From assembly GCF_018861065.1 (NCBI RefSeq), contig NZ_JAHKQO010000028.1:1-64000 (forward strand): a DNA stretch of 64,000 nt, given 5' to 3'. The notes beneath the pieces are model-generated. The model was not told where the DNA came from. It did not search any database and saw only the letters and a program-made list of their open reading frames with translations. Made by a program: the position numbers and the translations under genes. The DNA comes from Paraglaciecola arctica (GTDB taxonomy: Bacteria; Pseudomonadota; Gammaproteobacteria; Enterobacterales; Alteromonadaceae). This document shows positions 51,956-60,649 of this stretch, piece after piece (within the stretch, counting starts at the first letter, position 1; each line of letters starts with the position of its first letter).

Positions 51956-52693
51956 TTATTGACTGCGAGCGGATAAATGGCTACGTATCCTTTTTCTAGT
52001 TTTAAGGGTGACTAACGGAATAATAATTGGGGTTAAGCTATAGGCGAGACCCGCTAGGTAACCTAAAGAAGACATAAATAACAGCGCAAACAGCGCAACT
52101 AACAGCGCTAATATGGCTTGTATTATCCACAACAATAGTTCCTTGCGTATCAACAATTGCTCTAATTGGTTCAAGCACAATTCCTCTGATTTTGACGCGG
52201 CTCTCAGATACAAACCAAAGTGGATTAAAGCTATAAGGAAAAAGCCAAAGCTGAAAATCGCAAGAAGCACTGCGACCTCGGCAGTACTGGATACTTGAAA
52301 ATCGGCAGGAAACCAACGCTGCGAAAACGCATAAAACATTAGGTCCATTATTAATTTAAGTGGATAAACGTATACAAGCACAACAAAAATTAGTGCAAGA
52401 GTCAAAAAGGTTGAAGCACCGTCATCCAACCCAAAGCGCTGACTCCAGCGGCGATGAGAGATCCAGATAAGCATCATAACGGCAAAACTCGCAGCAAAGG
52501 AGGGGATCCTTTGCAATGCAGTTAAAAGCTCATTAAAGTTTTGTGGAATTGTGCTCAGTGAAATGACTAACATAGTGACAGCAAATGCAAATGCGGCATC
52601 CGAGAAAACCTCTATCCGCGTCATATTTTCACCACGTAATCGATAACCACCCTCGGTAGATAACGATGAAAGGGTTGGTTCAGTCCATTTCAT
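51956..52693 (-). CDS. TMEM175-family (DUF1211) ion channel-like protein
   Basis: 245 residues with about six membrane helices. MTRIEVFSDAAFAFAVTMLVI holds the RxxxFSD motif that defines the TMEM175/DUF1211 family of K+-permeable channels. Bacterial members usually have six helices and assemble as tetramers. The assigned ATG at 52693 gives a 23-residue extension before the motif; MTRIEV at 52624 is an alternative start. It stands alone and convergent with the phasin operon. Confidence 0.85.
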   Translation of the reverse strand: MKWTEPTLSSLSTEGGYRLRGENMTRIEVFSDAAFAFAVTMLVISLSTIPQNFNELLTALQRIPSFAASFAVMMLIWISHRRWSQRFGLDDGASTFLTLALIFVVLVYVYPLKLIMDLMFYAFSQRWFPADFQVSSTAEVAVLLAIFSFGFFLIALIHFGLYLRAASKSEELCLNQLEQLLIRKELLLWIIQAILALLVALFALLFMSSLGYLAGLAYSLTPIIIPLVTLKTRKRIRSHLSARSQ

Positions 52694-52861
52694 TTTATGC
52701 CCTTAACTACTGTATCCAAAATTGTTATCTTATGAGTCCAGTCAACTGTGGTCAAATCCGAAAAAGCTAGCAAATAAACAAATATTCGCTGTCGTATTCA
52801 ATTTTTTGGGGCAAAAGCGTCATGATGCTAAATTAAACTCGATAACGACTATTTATTTCGT

Positions 52862-54334
52862 TTAATAATTTACCACTCGCAGTCCATTACGGTCACTAAG
52901 TAATCTTGCTTCTCTTTGTTTTAATTTGGTTAAGTAATCTCTTATGGTTTTACTAATTAAGGTGTTGCGTTTAATTAAGTCTAGCTGCGGCCATGTGGCG
53001 CGTTCTCCGTGGTGTACCAACTCCTGAATGCTTTTTAAACTAGGGTTTGAACCTATATGTTTTAAATTGGCAATAGTAGCGCTAGGCAGAATATTAATGT
53101 CGCCGACATATTGTTGATCCACAATAGAGCGTACTTTGTGTATGCCTAATCTTGCTGCGCGGTGGCTAATTAGGTTTTCCAGTATATCAAAGGCATAGAT
53201 GCTGTTTACTTTGGCAATTTTGGCAGCATAGCGCCAAGTTAAGCCGACAAGCCCTGTGGTATCTCGTTTGTCCCGCGCTAGAAAAGGCACTGCAATAAGG
53301 TTGGTCTGACTAACAATGCTATGATTCACGCCGTATAGTCTGGCCAGTCGGTCGAAGGGTAGATCGGCCATAATAGAACCGTCTGCAAAACGCCTATTAG
53401 GTATATAAGGTACAATCTCTCCGGCTCTGTTTTTTGCTTTTAATTGTACTGGCGAAAATAACAGAGGAATAGCCGTCGAGGCTCTGACTGCCTGGGTAAT
53501 TACAGCATTGGGTGAGGTTTTCGCATTTAGCAGTCGTGAATGTTGATGCAGGTCAGCCGGAGAAACTGTGATAGTCATATGTCTGCCAGTTTTTTTGAAG
53601 GCTTCTTCAAAGGTGGTTAAGTCAAATAACTCGATTAGGGCATTTTCTAGGTTACTACTGTCAAGCAAACTATCTTGTCCAAATCCTTGCCATAATCGCC
53701 ATTTCTTAAATTTTTGTTGGATAACTTCAGGTTTAATCACTTCCAACAACTCTTCTTCGGAACGTGTACCCACCAGTGCTGCAATGATAGAACCTGCGCT
53801 GGCACCCGAAATAACTTTGGGTAACAAGTCGTGTTCCACCAAAGATTTGACAACACCACAATGGAAAAAACCAAGACCAGCACCGCCACTTAACATTAAG
53901 CAACTGCGACCAAATGCTTGTGCCGTTTCTTCAAAAAATGATAATTTTTCGTAGAAGTCGATTTCACTTTCATCCGCTTGATAAATAAAATCTAACGCAC
54001 CGCAGACTTCTTGGATGAATTCTTCAATTAGCAATTTTGTACCAATTTTGGTGTGTTGATTTAAGGCAGACGAGGCAATATTGCCTAAATTGCCATGCAA
54101 GCCTTCATGTAAAATGTACATTAAACCTGATGCGTCTCCGCTAACACGGGCTTGTTTTATCCGTTGTACTCGTTTGCGAATAAGTCGGTAATCGTAATCC
54201 TTGCTGTGGTCTTTGGCTTTCCATTCTTGGGCGCCAGATAATTCGTCATGAGCGAGTGCAGCCTCGTGATACTCTTCATAAGAGTTGGCTTGTGACATGA
54301 TATCTTGTAATTCAGTAAGGGTATGATTTGCCAT
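52862..54334 (-). CDS. Patatin-like phospholipase with DUF3336 domain
   Basis: 490 residues. The N-terminal region (LTELQDIMSQANSYEEYHEAALAHDELSG) is DUF3336, the domain found in yeast Tgl3/4-type triacylglycerol lipases. The patatin core has the oxyanion loop GGAGLGFFHCGV, the nucleophile Ser179 in GASAG, and the catalytic Asp in ADGSIMADLP. It is expected to release fatty acids from glycerolipids or storage lipid. A FadR-box-like site lies 16 bp upstream of the ATG, so expression may rise when acyl-CoA accumulates. Confidence 0.9.
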   Translation of the reverse strand: MANHTLTELQDIMSQANSYEEYHEAALAHDELSGAQEWKAKDHSKDYDYRLIRKRVQRIKQARVSGDASGLMYILHEGLHGNLGNIASSALNQHTKIGTKLLIEEFIQEVCGALDFIYQADESEIDFYEKLSFFEETAQAFGRSCLMLSGGAGLGFFHCGVVKSLVEHDLLPKVISGASAGSIIAALVGTRSEEELLEVIKPEVIQQKFKKWRLWQGFGQDSLLDSSNLENALIELFDLTTFEEAFKKTGRHMTITVSPADLHQHSRLLNAKTSPNAVITQAVRASTAIPLLFSPVQLKAKNRAGEIVPYIPNRRFADGSIMADLPFDRLARLYGVNHSIVSQTNLIAVPFLARDKRDTTGLVGLTWRYAAKIAKVNSIYAFDILENLISHRAARLGIHKVRSIVDQQYVGDINILPSATIANLKHIGSNPSLKSIQELVHHGERATWPQLDLIKRNTLISKTIRDYLTKLKQREARLLSDRNGLRVVNY

Positions 54335-54349
54335 ACAAGTCTCTTGTTT

Positions 54350-54366
54350 TGCTAGTCTGACCAGAT
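54350..54366 (-). promoter_or_regulatory. Putative FadR box upstream of the patatin gene
   Basis: On the minus strand the site reads ATCTGGTCAGACTAGCA. It matches the FadR consensus AACTGGTCNGACCAGTT at 12 of 16 fixed positions, with 12 of 13 in the core CTGGTCNGACCAG. Its closeness to the start codon would favour repression. Confidence 0.6.
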
Positions 54367-54594
54367 ATAAGCGTAAATAATTAGAAATTGCTACCCAAAA
54401 AATTAAAGGTGAGCGGCTTGTGTCTGGGTCACGTCTTGATTTGATGAGCTAACTAATTGTATTTAAAAAGGGTTTTATTTGGATATTTCCTGTGCTTAGG
54501 TATTTTTAGATTGACCATTCTAATTCCAATAGTTAGCCTCGTAGTTGGCTGATGGAAGCCGCAATTTAATAATTCACAGGCGTAACTGTTTTTT

Positions 54595-55812
54595 ATGCAA
54601 GTAATTGATCATCTCATTGCTCATCTCCCTTTGTTATCTATTCCTTTTATTAGTGCGATAGTGGGTTGGTCTACTAATTTTTTAGCGGTCAAAATGATGT
54701 TTTATCCTATCGAATTTATAGGGGTGAAGCCGTACTTAGGGTGGCAAGGTTTAATTCCCGCTAAACGCCGTGAAATGGCGGAAATTGAAGTTGAATTAGT
54801 ATTAGGTAAATTGCTTAGTGTGAAAGAATTAGCCGACCGAATTGATCCAATCGAGCTTACCAAAGCCATTCAAAGGCGCCTGAAACAAACTATTCGAACC
54901 ATAGTTAATGATGTCATGCAAGAATCAGCTCCGCAATTATGGGCATCGTTACCGGTGCATGGCAAAAATTTGGTGTATGCAAGGGTCGAGGCTGATATGC
55001 CCAATGTTGTCACTAAAATGGTGGATGATTTTAAATATAACATTGAAGAAATAGTGGATATTAAGGAATTAGTGGTTGGGCAATTGGTCAATGCGCCTGA
55101 GCTTATCAATGAAATATTCCTAAAATCAGGCGAAAAAGAATTTCCTTTTATTGAAAAGTCCGGTTTTTATTTTGGTTTTTTATTTGGTTTGCCTACTATG
55201 TTGGTTTGGATGTTTTATCCAACGTGGTGGGTCCTGCCCGTGGGTGGTTTAATTGTTGGTTATGCTACAAACTGGATCGCCCTAAAAGTTATTTTTGAAC
55301 CCAAACATCCGATTAAGTTTATGGGTTTCACCATACAAGGTATGTTTTTAAAACGTCAAAAAGAAGTGTCTAGAGTGTATGCAGATATTATTGAGGCGAA
55401 ATTAATGACTTCAAAAAATATCATGGAAATTGCGGTGCATGGCTCGGGATCAGGGCAATTGTTGGAACTAATTGAGCTACATGTGAATGACGCGATTGAA
55501 CGTTATGTGGCAATTGCGCAACCTTATTTTGCCTTAGGGGTGGGCTCAGACTCATATTTTAAAATGAAGTCGCTGGCCACTCAGCGTATTTTTGCTGATT
55601 CAGAAACCTATCTAGCATACGCTTACGAATACACCAATAAAGCTCTAAGAATTGGTGATGATTTGTGTGAACGCATGCAAGCTTTATCGCCAGAAGAATT
55701 CGAAGGAGTGCTTCGCCCCGCCTACGAAGCCGACGAATGGAAGTTAATTGTCACTGGTGCACTTTTAGGCATGGGCGCTGGCTTTATTCAGTTATACCTC
55801 GTGTTTATGTAA
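54595..55812 (+). CDS. DUF445 membrane protein
   Basis: 405 residues. N-terminal IVGWSTNFLAVKMMFYPIEFIG and a second copy of the pattern (GLIVGYATNWIALKVIFEPKHPIKF) are the duplicated DUF445 signature, each with a membrane helix. A further C-terminal helix ends the protein. DUF445 proteins (YheB/YjiN type) have no known function. It is convergent with the ParA-like gene, with 13 bp between stop codons. Confidence 0.85.
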   Translation: MQVIDHLIAHLPLLSIPFISAIVGWSTNFLAVKMMFYPIEFIGVKPYLGWQGLIPAKRREMAEIEVELVLGKLLSVKELADRIDPIELTKAIQRRLKQTIRTIVNDVMQESAPQLWASLPVHGKNLVYARVEADMPNVVTKMVDDFKYNIEEIVDIKELVVGQLVNAPELINEIFLKSGEKEFPFIEKSGFYFGFLFGLPTMLVWMFYPTWWVLPVGGLIVGYATNWIALKVIFEPKHPIKFMGFTIQGMFLKRQKEVSRVYADIIEAKLMTSKNIMEIAVHGSGSGQLLELIELHVNDAIERYVAIAQPYFALGVGSDSYFKMKSLATQRIFADSETYLAYAYEYTNKALRIGDDLCERMQALSPEEFEGVLRPAYEADEWKLIVTGALLGMGAGFIQLYLVFM

Positions 55813-55825
55813 ACACTTTTGACAT

Positions 55826-56596
55826 TCACTTATGTTTATCTAGTAGTTCAAATATAGCAATCAACGATAGCGTCAGTTTATGTTTAGGGGCCAGAGTGAT
55901 CAGTGGTTTTTTTGCCTGATGGGATTCACGCATTTTAACTGACTGAGCAATATATTCTGATATCACAGGAAACCCCTCGGCTATTAATTCGTTGATTATC
56001 TGTTTAGGTAAGTTGGCGTTTGCCATATATTGATTCGCTATGATTCCTTCAATTTCCAAACTGTCGTTATGATCTTCTTTAATCTCCGCTATTTTTTGCT
56101 GCAGGCTATATAATCCTTGTCGCGCGAAGTCATCGCAATCAATAGGGATTAAACATCGCTGCGCGGCGATTAGCGCCGACATGCTGTAAAAGTTGAGTGC
56201 AGGTGCAGTATCAATAAATATATGTTGGTAGGTGTCTTGAAGTGAATCTAAAGCTTCTTTTAGTTTATAAATTTTATGTCTACTGTCTAACTCACTTTCT
56301 AGCTCGGATAACCTTTCTGAGCCGGCAATAATATCGAGGTTTTCAATTTGTGTTGGATGACAGAAATCACTGGCAGGACGCCTGTGTAAATGAAAAGTGA
56401 TTGTTTGCTCAAATAAATCAGCAATATTGCTGTCATTGGATAAATCTGTGACATTCAGATAAGCACTGCTGTTACATTGGGTATCCAAATCAATGAGTAA
56501 GGTCCGGTACCCTTGTTTAGCAGAGATTGCTGCTAGGTTAACTGCCAAACTCGACTTGCCGACTCCCCCTTTTTTGTTGAACAGTACTCTTATCAT
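55826..56596 (-). CDS. ParA-family ATPase
   Basis: 256 residues from the ATG at 56596, which has AGGA six bases upstream. The deviant Walker A motif KKGGVGKSS (residues 8-16), the LIDLDTQCNSS Walker A' and the FIDTAPAL Walker B motifs mark a ParA/MinD-type ATPase. Chromosomal Soj is larger and comes with ParB; no ParB lies here, so this is an orphan ParA, possibly for positioning of a protein cluster or granule. It is divergent from the TetR gene. A PHA/lipid-granule role is only a guess from location. Confidence 0.88.
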   Translation of the reverse strand: MIRVLFNKKGGVGKSSLAVNLAAISAKQGYRTLLIDLDTQCNSSAYLNVTDLSNDSNIADLFEQTITFHLHRRPASDFCHPTQIENLDIIAGSERLSELESELDSRHKIYKLKEALDSLQDTYQHIFIDTAPALNFYSMSALIAAQRCLIPIDCDDFARQGLYSLQQKIAEIKEDHNDSLEIEGIIANQYMANANLPKQIINELIAEGFPVISEYIAQSVKMRESHQAKKPLITLAPKHKLTLSLIAIFELLDKHK

Positions 56597-56718
56597 TATT
56601 CGTCCTAAATAGTTATTCTTTGCCTTTAAAGACAAAAGCTTTATTTTCAAACACTTGCACTTCATGCTTGCAGTGTGGAATGATACAACATGCTCCATCA
56701 CATTTTGGTGATAATAAA

Positions 56719-57369
56719 ATGAAAACGGCTCAGCGTATATTAGTTACCGCCCTTGATATCTTTAATCAACAGGGTGAAAACAATGTAAGTAGTGTCGAGA
56801 TTGCAATGGAATTAGATATCAGTCCAGGCAATTTGTATTATCATTTTAAAGGCAAAGAAGTCATAGTGGCAGCCCTATTCGAACTTTACCAACAACAAAT
56901 GCGCACTATTTTAGATGCTCCCAGCAATCAAACCGATACTTTCCTTAGTATCGAAGATTTTTTTTATTACTTGTATCTTATTATTGAAAAAAATCACTTA
57001 TTTCGTTTTTTATACCGTAACCCCAATGACTTAAGCGATAAGTACCCCAGCGTAGCCAAAGGGTTTATCAAACTAATGGCTGCTCAAGAGCGTTGTGTGA
57101 CAGAGCTCTTAGCTAAGTTCGTAATACAAAAGTCAATTGTCGCTTCACCTGGTCAGTGTAATCAAATGGTCGAAATCATAGGGTTGGTGTTCAGTCAGGC
57201 TGGGAATTATTACGCTTTAAAAGGTCATGATATTAATGGTGACGAGTATCTATACAAGAGTTTGTCAGCTATTTTATTTGCCCTGTTACCTTACATCAAA
57301 ATTGAACAGGGGGAGTTGCATCATTTGCAAGAGGCTATCGCCAATCGTGAGTTCTCTATTGAAGAATAA
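56719..57369 (+). CDS. TetR/AcrR-family transcriptional regulator
   Basis: 216 residues from the ATG at 56719 (GGTGAT upstream). The N-terminal helix-turn-helix is clear (ILVTALDIFNQQGENNVSSVEIAMELDISPGNLYYHFKGKEVIVAALF). The C-terminal ligand domain has no obvious relative. It lies 39 bp before the wax ester synthase/DGAT gene on the same strand, so it is likely to regulate that gene and be co-transcribed with it. Confidence 0.9.
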   Translation: MKTAQRILVTALDIFNQQGENNVSSVEIAMELDISPGNLYYHFKGKEVIVAALFELYQQQMRTILDAPSNQTDTFLSIEDFFYYLYLIIEKNHLFRFLYRNPNDLSDKYPSVAKGFIKLMAAQERCVTELLAKFVIQKSIVASPGQCNQMVEIIGLVFSQAGNYYALKGHDINGDEYLYKSLSAILFALLPYIKIEQGELHHLQEAIANREFSIEE

Positions 57370-57408
57370 TGGATAGTTTTCCTAGCTTGAGAATACAAGG
57401 ATTACCTT

Positions 57409-58890
57409 ATGAGTAAAAAGCTTACCTTTTTAGACAAAACTTTTTGGGTTACTGAGTCTGAGGATAATCCTAAACATGTAGCCAGCTTACAATTGTTAAA
57501 AATGCCAGTTAACGCCTCCCCCGACTATGTTGATAATCTCGTGGCAGAGTTACGCGCCAATGATCAAGCGTGTACCCCTTTTAATTGCAAAGTCAGTACA
57601 TTTTTGGGATATCCACTGAGGTTTGTCCCCGTTAAACAATTAGATATGGAATACCATGTTCAGATACATACCATTGCAGATTTAAACGATAAGCCAGAGT
57701 TACATAAATTTGTCGCCAGTTTACATGAACCTTGGTTAGACAGAGAGCAACCCTTGTGGCAATTTCACCTAATTAAAGACAATAGTACTGAGTTATTTGC
57801 ACTTTATATTAAAATTCATCATATGTGTGGTGACGGCAGCACACTTATCCGCTGGTTTCAGGCAGGGTACAGTCCAGAACCGGTTGTTGATGGTTTTGTA
57901 CCGGTTTGGTCACTAGACAGAACTCCCAAGAAACGCAGCAAACGTCATTGGTTTCAAGCAGTATTTGGTGGTGTTTGGGGATTGGTTATCGCCACCAAAG
58001 ATCTGCTGTGGATCATAGTTAGATTGTTGTTGAAGTTATTAAGAATAAATTCAAACTATATGCCTTTACCCTTTTCGGGCACTAAAACAGTGCTCACTGG
58101 GCAAGTTAAAAAAGGTCGTGCAATAGCGACGCTAGATATAGATTTTGCGAGAGTAAAAGCCCTCAGTAAACGCCTGCGAGCGTCAGCCAATGAGGTGTTG
58201 TTGTGCGTATTTGATATTGCTGTGCACCGTCAGCTTAGAGATTATGGGCATACCTTTAATAAAGCCTTGTACACTAATATGCCGATCAATTTGCGTAGAC
58301 CGGGAGAAACGACCTATGGCAATCAAATTGCCATAGTGCCAGTTGAACTCGCACATGGACATACCGACCCTTATCTTCGACTTAGAGAAATAATTGAAAA
58401 TCATCGTAAAGTAACTCGACCTGCTAAAGCCTCTCACCCAGCTTCGTTCAGTTATTACACCTTACTGATTCAAACCTATGCCATCATATTTGAAATGTTA
58501 GGCTTATCGAATTGGGTTAAACCTATTGCCAACACTTTAGTGTCGAATATGCCCGGGCCTTCACAAAAAATGTACTTTAAAGAAAATGAAGTCCTTGCTG
58601 CTTATCCTATTTCCACTATCACGCCTGGTGGTGGAGTGAATATAACATTGGTTACCTATAACGGGCAGGCCAATGTTGGATTGGTTTGTTGCAACAATAA
58701 GATCGATAGTTTAGAGCCTCTGAGACAATACTGCCTTGATGCATTTGAATTGTTAGAGAACTGCGTAGATGATCCAACCCAAAGTATTGAAAATATGGGA
58801 GAACAGGTTGTCGATGAAGATGTTTCTATTGTTGAAGAGCAACCGTTTATTGAAGAAGAAAACGAGGAAAAATACCGGGCTTTAAAATAG
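57409..58890 (+). CDS. Wax ester synthase / diacylglycerol acyltransferase (WS/DGAT)
   Basis: 493 residues. The catalytic HHxxxDG motif is present at His137-His138...Asp142-Gly143. The C-terminal domain has SNMPGPSQKMYF, matching the family's conserved N-x-P-G-P block. The enzyme joins acyl-CoA to fatty alcohol or diacylglycerol, storing wax ester or triacylglycerol at the inner membrane. A hydrophobic segment around residues 188-205 may anchor it. With the neighbouring TetR gene, phasins, lipase and FadR it fits a lipid-storage locus. Confidence 0.92.
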   Translation: MSKKLTFLDKTFWVTESEDNPKHVASLQLLKMPVNASPDYVDNLVAELRANDQACTPFNCKVSTFLGYPLRFVPVKQLDMEYHVQIHTIADLNDKPELHKFVASLHEPWLDREQPLWQFHLIKDNSTELFALYIKIHHMCGDGSTLIRWFQAGYSPEPVVDGFVPVWSLDRTPKKRSKRHWFQAVFGGVWGLVIATKDLLWIIVRLLLKLLRINSNYMPLPFSGTKTVLTGQVKKGRAIATLDIDFARVKALSKRLRASANEVLLCVFDIAVHRQLRDYGHTFNKALYTNMPINLRRPGETTYGNQIAIVPVELAHGHTDPYLRLREIIENHRKVTRPAKASHPASFSYYTLLIQTYAIIFEMLGLSNWVKPIANTLVSNMPGPSQKMYFKENEVLAAYPISTITPGGGVNITLVTYNGQANVGLVCCNNKIDSLEPLRQYCLDAFELLENCVDDPTQSIENMGEQVVDEDVSIVEEQPFIEEENEEKYRALK

Positions 58891-59157
58891 TGAACTTTGA
58901 AATTGAGGGTCGCAGGTTAGTGTCCTTATTGTAGAGAGCACGATAAAAAGGATGTTTTAACAATCAACGCAAAGGAGGTATGAAAAGTCTATCGATAACA
59001 GGGGAGGTTATTTACCTTTATTCGTTGTTAGTCTTTGGTTTAGAATGATTCGACTTGAACGAAATACGCATAATAAAAAGACTCAACCTCGGTGATATAT
59101 GAAGTTCCAACAAACCTTACTTACAACAATCCTTATCATTTTTCAGGTTGAATTATT

Positions 59158-60612
59158 GTGCTAGATAAAAATTCTAATTCTAGTTTTACCATTTCGGTAG
59201 ATAGAATTGTCAACGGTATCAGTGGAAACGAAGACGAGACCCCGTCTTTGTATCAACAAGCTGCACAGTACTTTAAACAGGAACCGTTAAATAAACAAAA
59301 ACTGCAGCTTATAAAAACCGAGATGCAACAAGTTATATCAGCAAAAAAAGCGCAATCATCTCAAAAGGCAGCAAAACTTGACGAACAATTGTTGTTGCTT
59401 AAAAGAAAGTACAACCACGAACTGCTGGTGCAAAAAAGCGCTAGGCTCGCCAGACTAAATGATGCGGTAGACATGTGTCTTAACCTACTGTCTTTGAGTG
59501 AAGGTAATGACTTTGACGAGACGCAGCTAAAAAGCGCTAAATTTTTATCTACCTTAGTGCTGTTTTCACCGGGTAAGGGTAAAAAATTAGCGGAACTGCA
59601 TCAAAAATTAAAACCTGCGTACAAGGCTGTTTTAAGTTTGCGAGTGCTAGACAAACTGGTTATAGATGGCGTTGTGAAGAATGCCTACATGATGAAACAC
59701 TATGATCCTAAAAAACGATATGAACCTGAAGCCAGTGATTACATTTGTTATACACAGTCGGTAATTTTGCCAGTTATGCTTGCAGCCATTTTTCAGGATG
59801 TAGGACTTCAACATCCTGATTTAGTCGAGCTTTTAGAGGGAGAAGAAGGGGAGAAAGACCGATTCCGTTTATTGGAAAAACATGAGCGCGAGAAAATGTT
59901 GCGTTTGAATTACGACTATACCATCGATTATTTACAAAATGGTTTAGGTTGCCAGCAAGCGAGTTCTAGCACTGCGCAACAGCAGGTAGAGTTTGATGAA
60001 TCCGAAAAGCAAAGGTTAAAGTTTCAGCTCGGTTTAGTGTTAGATGCCAACAACGCTAAACAAGGTACCAGTGAGATTCTAAAAATACCGCAAATTTATG
60101 CTTCTATTATTTTTTCGACTAAACGTGATTTCCAACGAAAAAGTTATCCCACCGCCTCTATATTGATAGAACAACTGGCTATCAAAAAAGTGGTGAGCAA
60201 ACATATCGCCAAAGTGTTTGTGGACATAGTCGGTCATTTCCCCTTAGGTTATGGCATTGTTTATATTCCCAAAGATATGAGAGGAAATGAATTAGATTTA
60301 TACGAATACGCTATAGTGACCGAGTTAAACCCTAAGGTTTTGGATGAACCTATATGTCGACCCGTCACAAAAAACTTAATGTTTTTAACTTTTGGTAAAA
60401 CTCTAGTTGTGGATAAATCTGTCAACCTGCATTATCCGGTTGCTCGTAAAAAATTGATGAAAATTGATCCTAAACGCTTAATTGAAATCATGGAAAAGTT
60501 AACCTATGACTTTAAGCCTGAGGAAAGTAAAGCATTTGTTCCTGATTACTGGGAGCCGCATAATTATTTTTGTGTAGCAGGTAATCAAAATTTATGGAAT
60601 CGCAGTGGTTAG
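59158..60612 (+). CDS. Unknown protein with degenerate HD-GYP-like domain
   Basis: 484 residues; start GTG. No standard family was recognised. The C-terminal half resembles an HD-GYP phosphodiesterase in outline: LPVMLAAIFQDVGLQHPD in the place of the HD motif, LLEKHEREKMLRL, and KVFVDIVGHFPLGYGIVYI near the end, but the metal-binding His-Asp pair reads Gln-Asp and no GYP motif is visible. Catalysis is therefore unlikely; it could bind cyclic di-GMP or a partner protein. The N-terminal 120 residues are helical and charged. Confidence 0.6.
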   Translation: MLDKNSNSSFTISVDRIVNGISGNEDETPSLYQQAAQYFKQEPLNKQKLQLIKTEMQQVISAKKAQSSQKAAKLDEQLLLLKRKYNHELLVQKSARLARLNDAVDMCLNLLSLSEGNDFDETQLKSAKFLSTLVLFSPGKGKKLAELHQKLKPAYKAVLSLRVLDKLVIDGVVKNAYMMKHYDPKKRYEPEASDYICYTQSVILPVMLAAIFQDVGLQHPDLVELLEGEEGEKDRFRLLEKHEREKMLRLNYDYTIDYLQNGLGCQQASSSTAQQQVEFDESEKQRLKFQLGLVLDANNAKQGTSEILKIPQIYASIIFSTKRDFQRKSYPTASILIEQLAIKKVVSKHIAKVFVDIVGHFPLGYGIVYIPKDMRGNELDLYEYAIVTELNPKVLDEPICRPVTKNLMFLTFGKTLVVDKSVNLHYPVARKKLMKIDPKRLIEIMEKLTYDFKPEESKAFVPDYWEPHNYFCVAGNQNLWNRSG

Positions 60613-60649
60613 GTCTCGTGCGTTTTTACTGTCAATAAGGCTACGGCAC

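Noticed and set aside
58980-59048. 22-codon open frame preceded by AAAGGAGGT
   Set aside because: The Shine-Dalgarno-like sequence directly abuts the ATG, so the spacing is too short for good initiation, and the peptide has no recognisable feature. It may still deserve a ribosome-profiling check.
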